NCBI GenBank assembly: GCA_023212695.1
Contig: JALCCG010000156.1
Span: 1-50,192 of the forward strand
Source: Sporisorium sorghi
Lineage: Eukaryota > Basidiomycota > Ustilaginomycetes > Ustilaginales > Ustilaginaceae
Length of the DNA stretch: 50,192 bases
Direction of reading: 5' to 3'
Shown: positions 36,121 through 45,581 of the stretch, piece after piece
How the letters are laid out: each line of letters opens with the position of its first letter
Numbering within the stretch: the first letter of the stretch is position 1
Notes under the pieces: generated by a model
The model's database searches: none
What the model was told of the DNA's origin: nothing
Seen by the model: the letters and a program-made list of their open reading frames with translations, nothing else
Translations under genes and position numbers: made by a program

Positions 36121-38304
36121 CTACTCCTCAATATCCGCCACCTTGGTCTTCTTCTTACTCCCCGTGCTCTTGATCGACACACCTGCCGCACTCCTCTCCT
36201 TCGCCCTCAACCGCTGTCGATCCTTCTCGCTCATCCCCCTCTGCTCGTCCACCTTTTGCCTGATCCGTGCCTCTTGCTCCCGCGCCACGTCCTTGCCCAG
36301 CACATATTGCCTGAACCCCGTGCGGAGATTGAGCAAGCCCTTGCGGAACCAGCCCATATTCATGAGCTCCTGCTGGTCCTGCAGCCGCAGTTCCTCGCGC
36401 AGGCGCTCTTCGCGCTGACGGCGGGAGCGCGCGGCGACGGTGAGGAACTCGTCTGTGATAAACGCCTCGCTCGTGCTTGTCAGTGCGTAGGCCGGGATGG
36501 GCGAGGTGGATTTGTCCGAGCCGCGCGCAAAGTCGGGGAAGAGCGACGAAAAGGGCACTGAGGACGGGTCGACCGAGGCTGACATGATGCCCAGCCCGTC
36601 GGCGGTCAGGTTGGTCGGCGACCCGTTGTCCGGTCTGTGGTGCGAAGAAGGTGTCGATGACGAAGCGGCATGTGTGGCCGCCGCCGCCGCCGCCGCCGCC
36701 GCAGCAGCAGAGGCAGCAGCACGGTTGGCCTGCATCCTCGCCAGCGCCTCGCTGCGCTGCACCATAAACCGATACGCCTGGTCCTGGAACGGCCTAAACA
36801 AATGACAGAGCCAGTTGTGCACCACATTGAAATCATTTCCGTTGCTGAGGAACACCGCAGCAGCGTACGCCTCAAACATGTCGGCATCGCGCTTGATCAG
36901 CAGCGGCAGCTTAGCCTTCTCCTCGTCCGTCTGTGCCGCATCGCCTTCTTTCTTCGCTTGTCGCTTTGTCGGCGTTACTTCGTCTGCTTCCGGTTCGCCG
37001 TCGGGCGTATGCGCCTTTCGCAACTCGCGTCGCAGTTCGTCGCGTCGAGCAGCCAGGCCGCATTCCTGGAATAGCAATGCCAGAAAATTGTTCTGCGTCG
37101 GATAGTTGGACAGCCTCGTGAGAGATCCTTCGTTGACGTCCGGGTACGAGTGGTAGGCTAGCAGCCGTGAGGACATGTTGACGATCGAATCGCCCAGCTG
37201 TTCCAAACGCTCGTGGTCTTCCAGGTCAAAGTCTTCGACCAGATCGTCGAATGCAAGTTCGACATCGCCGTGCTCTCTATCTGCGTCTTCTGCCGCCGCT
37301 GTTGACGGCGCCGCGGGAGACCGCCCCGAGATCTCCTTTGCCAAACCGAGCGAAAGCACCTCGAGCCATCTATCCTTGACCTGCGGAATCTCCCGCCCCC
37401 ACGCCTCCGGATCCGGACCCAAATTCAACCACACGGCATCTTTACCGTCCAGATCCTTGGGCGGAACCCCCTCCGGATAAGGGTAGAAGAACGACTCGTC
37501 CTCGTCGACAATGCCGCGCTCGCGTGCTTCGCGAATGGCTTGGAAGATGACGCGCGCCTGCGACTCCATGCGCTCTGATTTGGTCATGAATGACGAGGAA
37601 GGGCCTTTCTTGGATGCTGTTGACTTTGTCGAGGACTTGGCGGGGTCATCGCTGGTTGAGTCAGCTGATTGTGGGTGTGGCGCAGTGCTGGTCGAGGCGG
37701 AAGACGCTCCGAGCAAGTCGCTCTCTTGCAGCGGGCGCGTGTTGGGCGCAGTACCGAATCCAGAGAGCAGCGATGAGATGTGACTTCGGAAGAGCGAGCC
37801 ACTCCAGCCAGCTGTGGGGTTGTTGCCATCTTGATCCTTGAGATTCGACCGCCGCTGGTCCACTTCTTGGTTCGGCGATCTTGTGCTTTGCGACGGCGAT
37901 GTGCCGTTTGCTGCATCTAGAACGTGCCTGACTCGGACTATTGGCTGTGAGCCGGCGATGGCAGGGTTTGCATCGTCGCCGTTCACGCTGGCATCCGCTT
38001 CCTCACGACCCTTTGCCTCAGCGCGGGCGTTGGCCAGTGCCTCTTTGGCTATCCGATCTTGCTCTTGCTTCTCGCGTGCCTTGATCGCCTTGCGTGCTCG
38101 TTTGCCGAGCTTCAGTGGCTCGTCTGAAGGGCTATCCGGGCCTGGAGATGGTTGTACATCGCGCGCGACGTCTTCTTGGACTTGTGCTGGGATGCGACTG
38201 GACGAGGCAATGTATCTGGTCGATGGCGGGATTCGATACGCCGGCGACAGAGATAGCGCTGTGCATCGAGACAACCGCACTGGTAGTGCGGAGTAGGGCG
38301 GCAT
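36121..38304 (-). CDS. RNase III-domain protein, probably mitochondrial
   Basis: 727 residues from the ATG at 38304. The N terminus (MPPYSALPVRLSRCTALSLSP) is basic and hydroxylated, compatible with mitochondrial import. A lysine-rich coiled segment lies at ~62-105, and a disordered Ser/Thr region to ~240. The RNase III fold starts near 300: HERLEQLGDSIVN (364-376) matches the signature ERLEFLGDxVL with E368 and D372, and KRDADMFEAYAAAVFL (471-486) carries the second acidic pair D475/E478. Catalytic acidic residues thus look intact, unlike many mitochondrial ribosomal homologues (mL44/mL57). No dsRNA-binding domain is evident. An Ala run (A11-12) falls near 530, then a basic C terminus rich in R/E/Q (MQDQQELMNMGWFRKG) and a KKKTK end. 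Candidate roles: mitochondrial RNA processing or ribosome structure. Confidence 0.7.
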   Translation of the reverse strand: MPPYSALPVRLSRCTALSLSPAYRIPPSTRYIASSSRIPAQVQEDVARDVQPSPGPDSPSDEPLKLGKRARKAIKAREKQEQDRIAKEALANARAEAKGREEADASVNGDDANPAIAGSQPIVRVRHVLDAANGTSPSQSTRSPNQEVDQRRSNLKDQDGNNPTAGWSGSLFRSHISSLLSGFGTAPNTRPLQESDLLGASSASTSTAPHPQSADSTSDDPAKSSTKSTASKKGPSSSFMTKSERMESQARVIFQAIREARERGIVDEDESFFYPYPEGVPPKDLDGKDAVWLNLGPDPEAWGREIPQVKDRWLEVLSLGLAKEISGRSPAAPSTAAAEDADREHGDVELAFDDLVEDFDLEDHERLEQLGDSIVNMSSRLLAYHSYPDVNEGSLTRLSNYPTQNNFLALLFQECGLAARRDELRRELRKAHTPDGEPEADEVTPTKRQAKKEGDAAQTDEEKAKLPLLIKRDADMFEAYAAAVFLSNGNDFNVVHNWLCHLFRPFQDQAYRFMVQRSEALARMQANRAAASAAAAAAAAAAATHAASSSTPSSHHRPDNGSPTNLTADGLGIMSASVDPSSVPFSSLFPDFARGSDKSTSPIPAYALTSTSEAFITDEFLTVAARSRRQREERLREELRLQDQQELMNMGWFRKGLLNLRTGFRQYVLGKDVAREQEARIRQKVDEQRGMSEKDRQRLRAKERSAAGVSIKSTGSKKKTKVADIEE

Positions 38305-38794
38305 TTTTGAGGAAGACAGCGATGCAGCGCTGGTCGATAATGTTACGAGTGCATCGCGGTGACCTGATTGATCAGTCCGTTCGTTGGTTCGAGATGATGG
38401 TGATGAGGAAGGAACAAAGGAAGAGTCGACAAAACGGACAAGCTCGGCGACTAAATCGAGCAATTCGGAGGATTCTTTCCGACGATGATGCGTCCATCTG
38501 TTGGATCGGGATATCGGTCAGCCAAATCGGGGGTCGTCATCGTCCCCACTTCATCACGACACACAGCGGCATCCCTTTTGACCCACCAACGACAAAGACG
38601 AACTCAACAACAGAAGAGATGAAGCTAGCTCATCAGGTGGGATCAGCAGAGTCAAAAAGGAGAGGCGAGCATGTGGTCGACCCTTGGTCCAGCAAAGCCT
38701 GCCTGACCGTCCCACTCACGACCACCATTTCGCCCTCACACACACACTCTTTATCTCGCACTTTCCTTTTTTTTCCCGCTGAGCGCAAAGCACG
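38305..38794. other. Divergent promoter region
   Basis: 490 bp between the RNase III-domain gene and the secreted protein gene at 38795. The last 60 bp are C/T-rich with ACACAC and a T run. No other feature seen. Confidence 0.45.
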
Positions 38795-39562
38795 ATGCTG
38801 GTCATCAAAGCGAGACTGATCCTGTCATTGCTGGCAGTCGTGCTTCTGATCGTCGACTGCCATGCATCGCGACACAAAAGAGCGGCCCCTTTCAGCAGCA
38901 CTGCGTTCGAGAAGCGCAACATCGGAGGCCAGCTCAAGGACTGGTACCTGATGCAGATGACCAACAACTACTTTTGCACCGATACGCACCGAGTCGTCCC
39001 CGTCGACCCAGAGACGGGTCACATGCTGCTCAAGGGTCTGCGAAAACGAGGCTGGTTTGACGACCTCGTGGGCCATTCGCACAAAACCGAGCTGGGAAAG
39101 TGTAAAAACGGTAAGTGCACACAGCCCGGCGGCGTGCTGATGCTTCTTGTCTTTGAGAGATGACTAGCTGACCATACGACACTTGTTTTGTTGTTCGCAT
39201 GAGCAGCTAAATGGGTGCTGCCCAAAAATTGGACGCAGCCGATCCCCGTGACGCAGTTCTTGGCGCAGTATCCCTGGATGACGGTCGACGAGTATGGACA
39301 GATTCGACTGCGCGACGATTTCCGTGCTTGGCTGGATAACCAGGCAGCGGCTCGAGCTGCTAATCCTGCTCTAGCAGCAGGAGGAGCAGGAGGAGAAGGA
39401 GCTGCAGGAGCTGCCGGCGGAGCAGGTGGAGCAGGTGGAGCGGTCCCGGATGGCGGAGCAGGCTATCTGCCCCCGTCGGCGATGCAGGTGGCTCCAGATG
39501 CAGGACTCGGCACCAACACGTTTGGCAACGGTGTAGTAGCGGGGGCCGCTGCGCATGTTTGA
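38795..39562 (+). CDS. Secreted protein with three Lys-Arg sites and Gly/Ala-rich tail, two exons
   Basis: Exon 1 is 38795-39110 and exon 2 is 39207-39562; intron 39111-39206 (96 nt) has donor GTAAGT and acceptor GAGCAG, phase 1. Joined length is 223 residues. Residues 1-24 are a signal peptide (LILSLLAVVLLIVDCHA). Dibasic Lys-Arg sites at 28-29, 40-41 and 84-85 could be cut by Kex2 and would release a 12-residue and a 44-residue peptide before the main body. The body has W-P-K-N-W and LAQYPWMTVDEYGQIRLRDDFRAWLDN. The C-terminal ~70 residues are Gly/Ala-rich (GGAGGEGAAGAAGGAGGAGG). Two cysteines (61, 103) remain after signal removal. Not recognised as a known family; a cell-surface or apoplastic protein is inferred. 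Confidence 0.78.
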
Positions 39563-39688
39563 TGTGCTTTCGCTACCTCAGCTCCAGTGAGATCCTTTCT
39601 CCTCTTCCGTCTTTCACCTCTTCGATGGTTCGACCTTTTTTTGCAATGTGACTGTCCCGAAACCTCTCGTCTGCAATCGTTGTGTGAA

Positions 39689-40274
39689 TCACTTGCCTAT
39701 TGCCTTGATCGCAATCGGATTCGCATGCACCGTGACGCCCGTCATCCTGATCTCGCTCGTCGGCCTGTTCTTCGCATCCACCGGAACAGCCTCCATAGCA
39801 TCCAATGTCCCCCCATCCTCGGCGCCGTCAATCACCTTGCCAATGATCGTGTACTTGCCGTCCAGATGCGGCTGCTTGGCATACGTAATGAAGAACTGCG
39901 ACTTGTTGGTGTCCGGCCCAGCATTGGCACATGCTACGATACCGCGGCGGTCGAACTTGAGCGTGGATCGAATCTCGTCTGCGAAGGGTTTGCCCCAGAT
40001 CGACTGGCCGCCTTTGCCTGTGCCTGTGGGATCGCCCGTCTGGATCATGAATGTTTTCATGTTGCGGTGCCATTTGACGTCGTTGTACGTGCCGGCTGCG
40101 CAATGACCGAGGAAGTTCTCGGCTGCTCGTGGTGTTGTTTCGCAGAACACTTCCACCTGATGAGCGAAGAAGAGGTGGGGCTGGGTTGTCAGTAACGGAG
40201 TCGGGAGTGTTCCAGCAAGCGGGGTAAGCACTCACCTTGATGTCACCGAGGGTGGTGTGCAGAGTGACCGACAT
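39689..40274 (-). CDS. Cyclophilin, PPIL3 (Cyp10) type, two exons
   Basis: Exon 1 is 40274-40236 (MSVTLHTTLGDIK), intron 40235-40157 (79 nt, GTGAGT...CATCAG, phase 0), exon 2 40156-39689; 168 residues. The single-domain cyclophilin fold is complete: FCETTPRAAENFLGHCAAGTY, the catalytic-loop variant FMIQTGDPTGTGKGGQSIWG, MSQFF-type NKSQFFITYAKQPHLDGKYTIIGKVIDG. Insertions and the start TLHTTLGDIKVEVFCE match PPIL3, a spliceosome-associated peptidyl-prolyl isomerase, rather than CypA. Length is close to the human protein (~161). It shares a 290-bp divergent promoter with the Hua1-like gene. Confidence 0.92.
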
Positions 40275-40564
40275 GGGTTGCGCGAGGTCCTTCGCTGCAG
40301 AGAGGAGGTTCAAGGTCGATGTTGAGTCGAGATCAACAAGGAGAAAGGGGAGAAGAAAGCTCTTTCCGCATCGACTTGATCTCCGACTTCCGCACTTTTT
40401 CTTGCTCCACTTGAGCCAAAAAAATCAGAGGCAGCCAAAGCGCAGTAAGACAAAACGGGCTGAAGTTGAGTCTTGGCTCGCACAGACACAGCCTTTCCTT
40501 TCATCCACCACCATCGTCCCTACTCTCTCCAACATAGCAGCCGAGATCGCATAGCCGTGGATCC

Positions 40565-41511
40565 ATGTCGCGCAACAACGATACAGATGTCGATCCTTTG
40601 CCGGATGAACCTCCGCCTCCGTACGAACCGCTAGGTGATGCGTCCAACGAGACAAGTACGAGCGCAGCTGCCTCATCCGCTGCTCCAGCGACGAGCAATG
40701 CAGGTGCTTCGACTGCGAACACGAGTACAAGCGCAGGCACGACGGCACACTCTAGCGGCTCTCACAACCCTTTCTTGGCTCCTGGAGAGCACTCGACAGG
40801 CACGGCAGCTGCGTCCCCAAATCCAGCTTCCAGCACCAACCCATTCTTGAGTGCAGTCACACCACAGCAGACGGGTGCTTCCACGGCGTCTACGGCACCA
40901 ACTACTACCCCTGCCACTGCTCCTACAGCTCAAGCTCCTTCTCTTCCACCACGAAACTACGCCGCTCCTCAGAGTCCCGCGCCTTCGCAGCCAGAAGCAA
41001 ACCGACCCAGCCTCGACTCTGGCCATTCGCGGCCGTCGTCCATCACCTCCCCCATCTCTCCCACTCCTGCCTCTCCCTCCATATACGCACCTCCCACCGG
41101 GCCGCCACCTTGTTCATCATCATCTGCATCCTCTCGACCCGGCCATAGGCGCGAAGAATCGTACCGTCCCACCACAGTGCCCACGCCCGGCCAGCCGTTG
41201 CTGCGCAAGGGCAAGCTGCTCGTCTATCCGCGCGACTGGCGTGGATGTCCCAAGTGCAACGACACGGGCTACAAGCACGGCGACCCGAACAACCCGCACA
41301 AGAGCTGCTGGGACCGGTACGGCAAGACGTATACCTCGGCGGTGAGCTATTCAGTGGGGCTCAACGGCGCGACGAGTCATTTTCAGAAGCCGCTCCCTGT
41401 GGTGGGTCGGCCGCCGACAGCAGCAGCGACGGCAGCAGGGCCAAGTCATGGGTACGTGTCGGGAGGATACCCTGGTGCAGGTGCGGGTGGCTATGCTGGT
41501 CCAGCGCCGGT

Positions 41512-41555
<44 letters not shown>

Positions 41556-42133
41556 ATGGGGGATATGCATCGCCGATTCACGCACCGCCGCCTCATGCGC
41601 CGCCGCCAGTGTCGACAACGTCGCGACCCCCCGCCTCGCCCAACGTCGACGCCGAGACCGAGGGAGCACGTATGTCCGACATCCCTCCCAACTATCAAGA
41701 TGCGAGCAACGTCACCTCGGACGAGCGGCTGCCGTCGCAGTACGTGCCCCCACCCGTCCCTCCGCCCGGACACGGCCCACCACCGCCGCCGCCACGGCCG
41801 GCATCGCACCCCGCACATGCTGGCGCACCGTACGGACCATACCCTCCGCCTGCGCCTCCCGGTGGCTACTACGCCGGCGCTCCTCCTCCGCCAGGCGGGT
41901 TTGTCGACGGCTTCGGCCCCAACCCAGGCGGCCCGAACCCGTACGTGTCGGTGCAGCCCATGCCGTGGTACAGCTCGCGTCCGCCGCCACCGGGTGCGCT
42001 CGTGGTCATGCCCGGCGACCCGAGGATCGGCGGGAGGTTGTGTTACGAGTGCGGCGGCAGGGGCATCATCGAGAGCTTCTGGTTGGGCGATGAGACGTGT
42101 TATCGATGTAGAGGGTCTGGGCGCGTGTTTTGA
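40565..42133 (+). CDS. HUA1: Hua1-like proline-rich zinc-ribbon protein
   Basis: 522 residues, single exon. The N terminus has a PPPPY motif (16-20), a PPxY ligand for the WW domains of Rsp5/Nedd4 ubiquitin ligases. A Ser/Thr/Ala-rich disordered region follows. The first zinc half-site is CPKCNDTGYKHG (C228, C231) preceded by LLVYPRDWRG; the C terminus carries paired CYECGGRG and CYRCRGSG (C493, C496, C512, C515), DnaJ-like CxxCxGxG knuckles, as in yeast Hua1. Between them lies a pure-CAG polyglutamine run (13-14 Gln, about residues 316-329) and a Pro/Gly/Tyr-rich segment. Hua1 is thought to be a cytosolic adaptor linked to Rsp5 and actin/endocytosis. Start ATG at 40565. Confidence 0.82.
41515..41551 (+). 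repeat. CAG microsatellite (polyQ) within the Hua1-like gene
   Basis: An uninterrupted run of CAG triplets encoding glutamine. Pure repeats like this are length-variable between strains. Confidence 0.9.
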
Positions 42134-42407
42134 TCCAATATACCCGGTTGTAGACAGACGAACGAGGTGATGGGTGATGAGAGTGAATGTGACATTGAGA
42201 GACGTGTGATGGGAGATAGAGACGAGATTCGAGGTGAGATTGAGTCGATGGAAGAATGCGAATGCGAATGTAACGACAAGAGAATGAGGCTGAGAGAAAG
42301 AGAAGCGGGTCAAAGCGTTGGGATGCATGCAAAAGACGGATGAGACCAAGACAAGAAAGGAAAAGCATCTACTGCGGAACAGCAGGGATAGCAGCGTCAT
42401 CCATCGT

Positions 42408-43581
42408 CTACCTTGGCGAGCCACCTCGTACACCTGGCGTGAGGGGAAACCCGTAATCAGCGCCACCACCACTGGTCGTCGACACCTCGTATGCAGGCGA
42501 CGGCGCAACCTCGGGCGACTGAGGCACAGGCGAATGGGGCACGCCCAGCGACTCGACCGAGCTCAAAAAACGTCAACTGTTCTGCCGTCAGCCCGCGCTT
42601 CGGATACGGGTACTGCGATCGCACCAAGGTCCAGCCGAGCGGCTCCGAGATGTTTCGGCCGCCCAGCGTCGGGGGCGGAGGTGTTGGTCTGCGCTCGGCT
42701 TCTGCGCTGTCGAGCTGAGGTGGAAGGTGGTGAGCTGGAGAAGATGGTGGGGAAGAGCGGGGTGGAGCGCTGGCGAGACATGGGGATGCCGTTGAGGAGC
42801 GCTGCTGGCTGGTTAGGGGAGGATGCGAGGTTGCTGTTGGTGCGCGTGCGCGTGCCGAGGCGTGGACGTTGAGGAGTGGGGATGGGTTGTGCTTGGGATG
42901 GGGATGTCAAAGGGAAGGAAGAGAGCGGATCGACAGTCTCGTAGCGAGGAGAGGGTTCGGCAGGAGCAGCTGCGGCTGTAATATTGAAAGCGTCGAGTGT
43001 CGTTTGCGGCCACATGCTTGGAGGGCGGAATTCTTCGACGCTTTGACTCGCATTCTCGTTCTGGTTCTCGTCATCATCGTCGTCGTCTGTGAGGCTGTCG
43101 TTCAGCTCGGGCGAAGAAACCTGTTCTTGCTCCTGCTCCTGTCCGGCAGTCGCCGCCGCCGCCGCCGCCGCCGCAGCAGCAGCTTGTTGATGGCGCTGCA
43201 TGGCTGCATAACGCTTCAGCCTCTTCCTGCGCCTTGAAGAGCACCATCTCGTCGTCGCCTACCTGATCGGTATAAGCAGGGCAAGGCAAGAACGTGACCT
43301 GTTGGTCATGACCCTCCCAGGCGCTGGCTCGTCTTGCACGCTGCTGATTGCGGTAGGCCAGACCGGGCGGGCTCGAGGTAGTAGGAGCGAATGGGGAGGG
43401 CGAAAAAGTTGACGATGGATCGCCATTTGCGTTTGAGTGGGTGATTGCATTCGTCGATCTCGGACTGTGGCGGCAGACGAAGGAGGAGACGAGGTGGCGG
43501 TGTTGGTTGCGCGCCACTGTCTTGTGTACTTGGTAGTGTGGCGTCCAGCGCCAGACGAGACGAGGAGGCGACTGCGGCCAT
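42408..43581 (-). pseudogene. Protein-coding gene with four +1 frame transitions
   Basis: ATG at 43581 (MAAVASSSRLALDA) and a natural-looking end at TAG 42408-42410 (LTPGVRGGSPR). Reading 5' to 3', coding-like sequence moves forward one base four times. Frame 1 has KRKWRSIVNFFALPIRSYYLEP; from about 43365 frame 2 has QQVTFLPCPAYTDQ to FKAQEEAEAL; from about 43215 frame 3 has MQRHQQ, an Ala run, an Asp-rich patch and MWPQTTLDAFNIT; from about 42660 a frame with ISEPLGWTLVRSQYPYP and GLTAEQLTF; from about 42562 (at a T6 run) the last frame. Each step equals one surplus base; no ordinary GT-AG introns fit all four. Options: decayed gene, indel errors, or real frameshifting. No family recognised. 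Confidence 0.6.
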
Positions 43582-44690
43582 GTTGAGCGAGTGGAGGTGA
43601 AGCAGCACTGAGATGGTCTTGCGAGTCGAGGGTGTCTACTGCATCAGTGGAATGAGGACGTGAGGAGTGCAGGGCGATGGGGTCTAGCGTTGATGTCGAG
43701 GGCGGCCGAATGATGTTGGGAGCGCAATCGATGCCTCGGGTGGCAAGAGGTGGTCGCTTTGAACGAAGAGATGGTCGTCGTTGAGATAGAACAGCGTGGT
43801 TGATAGGGTGATATCCAACCATGTGCTCGTTTGGAAGAAACTGCAGCCAGCAAGTGAGATTAAAAAAAAAAAAAAAGGGGGTCCAAAGAACGGCAAGCGG
43901 CATCAATAAGACTGCTGCACTGCATTTCTCGCTCGTTTCCGCACCAAACTCGCTCCTCTGGCCTCGTTCTAGCGTTGGTGCCGCTGCCTGATAAGCTCCA
44001 AGCCGCTGTTTCTTTGAAGTCCGGCTCTCACGCACCCGCACAACCGGCTCCTTCTGCAGCAAGCTCCTGCTCGGACTCAACGGCATCCATACCAAGACAA
44101 CTCTCTGTAAGCTGTCATACGATGAAGAGAAGACGACGACGGCCAAGCTTTTTGGCTGTGCTTTTTGGCTGTTCCTGATTGGTTCGAACGGCACTGCACC
44201 AGTCAGTCAGTGCGGGGATTGCGGCTCTGTGATTTCGCCTCTTTCTCGCGCGCTATTTCTTCTCGGCCCGCCTGCATTTGCCTGCATTTCAAATAAGCTA
44301 CAGGGACCACATTTCACTCGTAACCAAGATGTGATTTTGGAGAAATTCGCAATTTTTCCGTAAAGTCACAAACACCCCAGATCGAAAGTGGCGAATTGGA
44401 TCGCAGTCCCGATCAGACAAAAAAAAAAACCCCCCCGATCAGGTCGCTTCATCGCTGTTCGGCATGAAACGCCGCTGCTCTCTTTGACGTTTTCATGCTG
44501 CCCAACGTTCGAGACCGGTTCACTGAGCCGCCGCCGCGCTAGGTGCTTTGCCTCCGTGCTCCCCCTATCCAAGCGCCGCTACAGATTGTCGACGCCCCAG
44601 CGAGAAAGCCGCGATGCAGCTCCGGCGCGGAATTTTTCAATGCGCCTGTCCAACTAAGCGAGGTTCCGAGCAAGAGAACGTGACACCTCG
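43582..44690. other. Intergenic, no supported gene
   Basis: Contains an A15-16 run (43861-43876) and an A10C8 homopolymer junction near 44418-44436. Short frames have no recognisable domain. Confidence 0.45.
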
Positions 44691-45581
44691 AGCTTCGTCG
44701 TCAACGCCGTCATCGACATGGGCGTCTATGGCCTTGATGGCTATACGACCACCATGAAGCGCGACATTCCTTACATCCCGCCCAGCCTGTCACGCAGATC
44801 AGTACGACTTTGTCTTCCACCCGGGCGACTTTGCTTATGCCGACGACTGGTACCTCCGTCCTCAGAACTTACTTGATGGCAAAGACGCCTACGCCGCCAT
44901 CACCGAGCCCTTCTTCGACCAGCTCAGCTACGTCTCTTCCATCAAGCCCTATCAGGTTTCGCCCGGAGATCATGAGGCAAACTGCTTTAATATGAAGCAC
45001 AATACCACGCTGGTATCTGTCCAGAAGGGCAGTATAGCTTCACCGACTACTCGCACAGGTTCAGCCCCAACATGCCTACCACTTTGGCCTCGCAGAGCAC
45101 CGTCGCCTCCGCCAAGACGAGCGCTGCCGCAGCTCAACAGCTCGTTTTGCCGCCCTTCTGGTACTCTTTCGACTACGGCATGGTCCACTTCGTCTCGACG
45201 TGCACAACCTGCAGCGGCAGCAGCCCATCTACAACGGCACCGTCGACCCGGCTGGCCTCAACAACCCCAAGGCGCCGCGCCCTGGTACATCGTCGCTGGT
45301 GCTGCTGGTAACATCGAGGGTCTGGAGGGGGGGGGGTCGAGTCTGTTCCGTCGTACACCGCGTTCGCAGACGGTGTCCACAACGGCGACGCACGCCTCAC
45401 CTTCCAGGACGTCAACCACCTCAAGGTCGAGATGATCCACTCGACCGACGGCGGCGTGCTTGACTCTGCTGTCCTTTACAAGGCGCACGCCGACCAGTTC
45501 GTCAAGCAGCCCGTGCCGTCCAAGAACAAGAGGTCGCTGCTCGGCTCTCTGTTCAACCTCGGTGGGCTCGGTCAAGCGTGA
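44691..45581 (+). pseudogene. Purple acid phosphatase relic
   Basis: Fragments of a fungal secreted purple acid phosphatase appear in order but in different frames. They are VIDMGVYGLDGY..MKRDIPYIPPSL (44700-44790), DQYDFVFHPGDFAYADDW (44799-44850) through PYQVSPGDHEANC, CPEGQYSFTDYSHRFSPN and PPFWYSFDYGMVHFVS (45019-45200), DVHNLQRQQPIYNGTVDPAGLNNPKAP (from 45197), WYIVAGAAGNIEGLE (45284-45327) and a C terminus ending LGGLGQA. The N-terminal part of the enzyme is missing, there is a large internal deletion between HFVS and VHNLQR that removes a metal-ligand segment, a G9-10 run shifts the frame, and the usual GNHE metal motif reads GDHE. The gene is therefore clearly inactive. Confidence 0.85.

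Noticed and set aside
41351..42508. 385-codon minus-strand frame over the Hua1-like gene
   Set aside because: It is antisense to the CAG/proline-rich coding region; the leucine run is reversed CAG.
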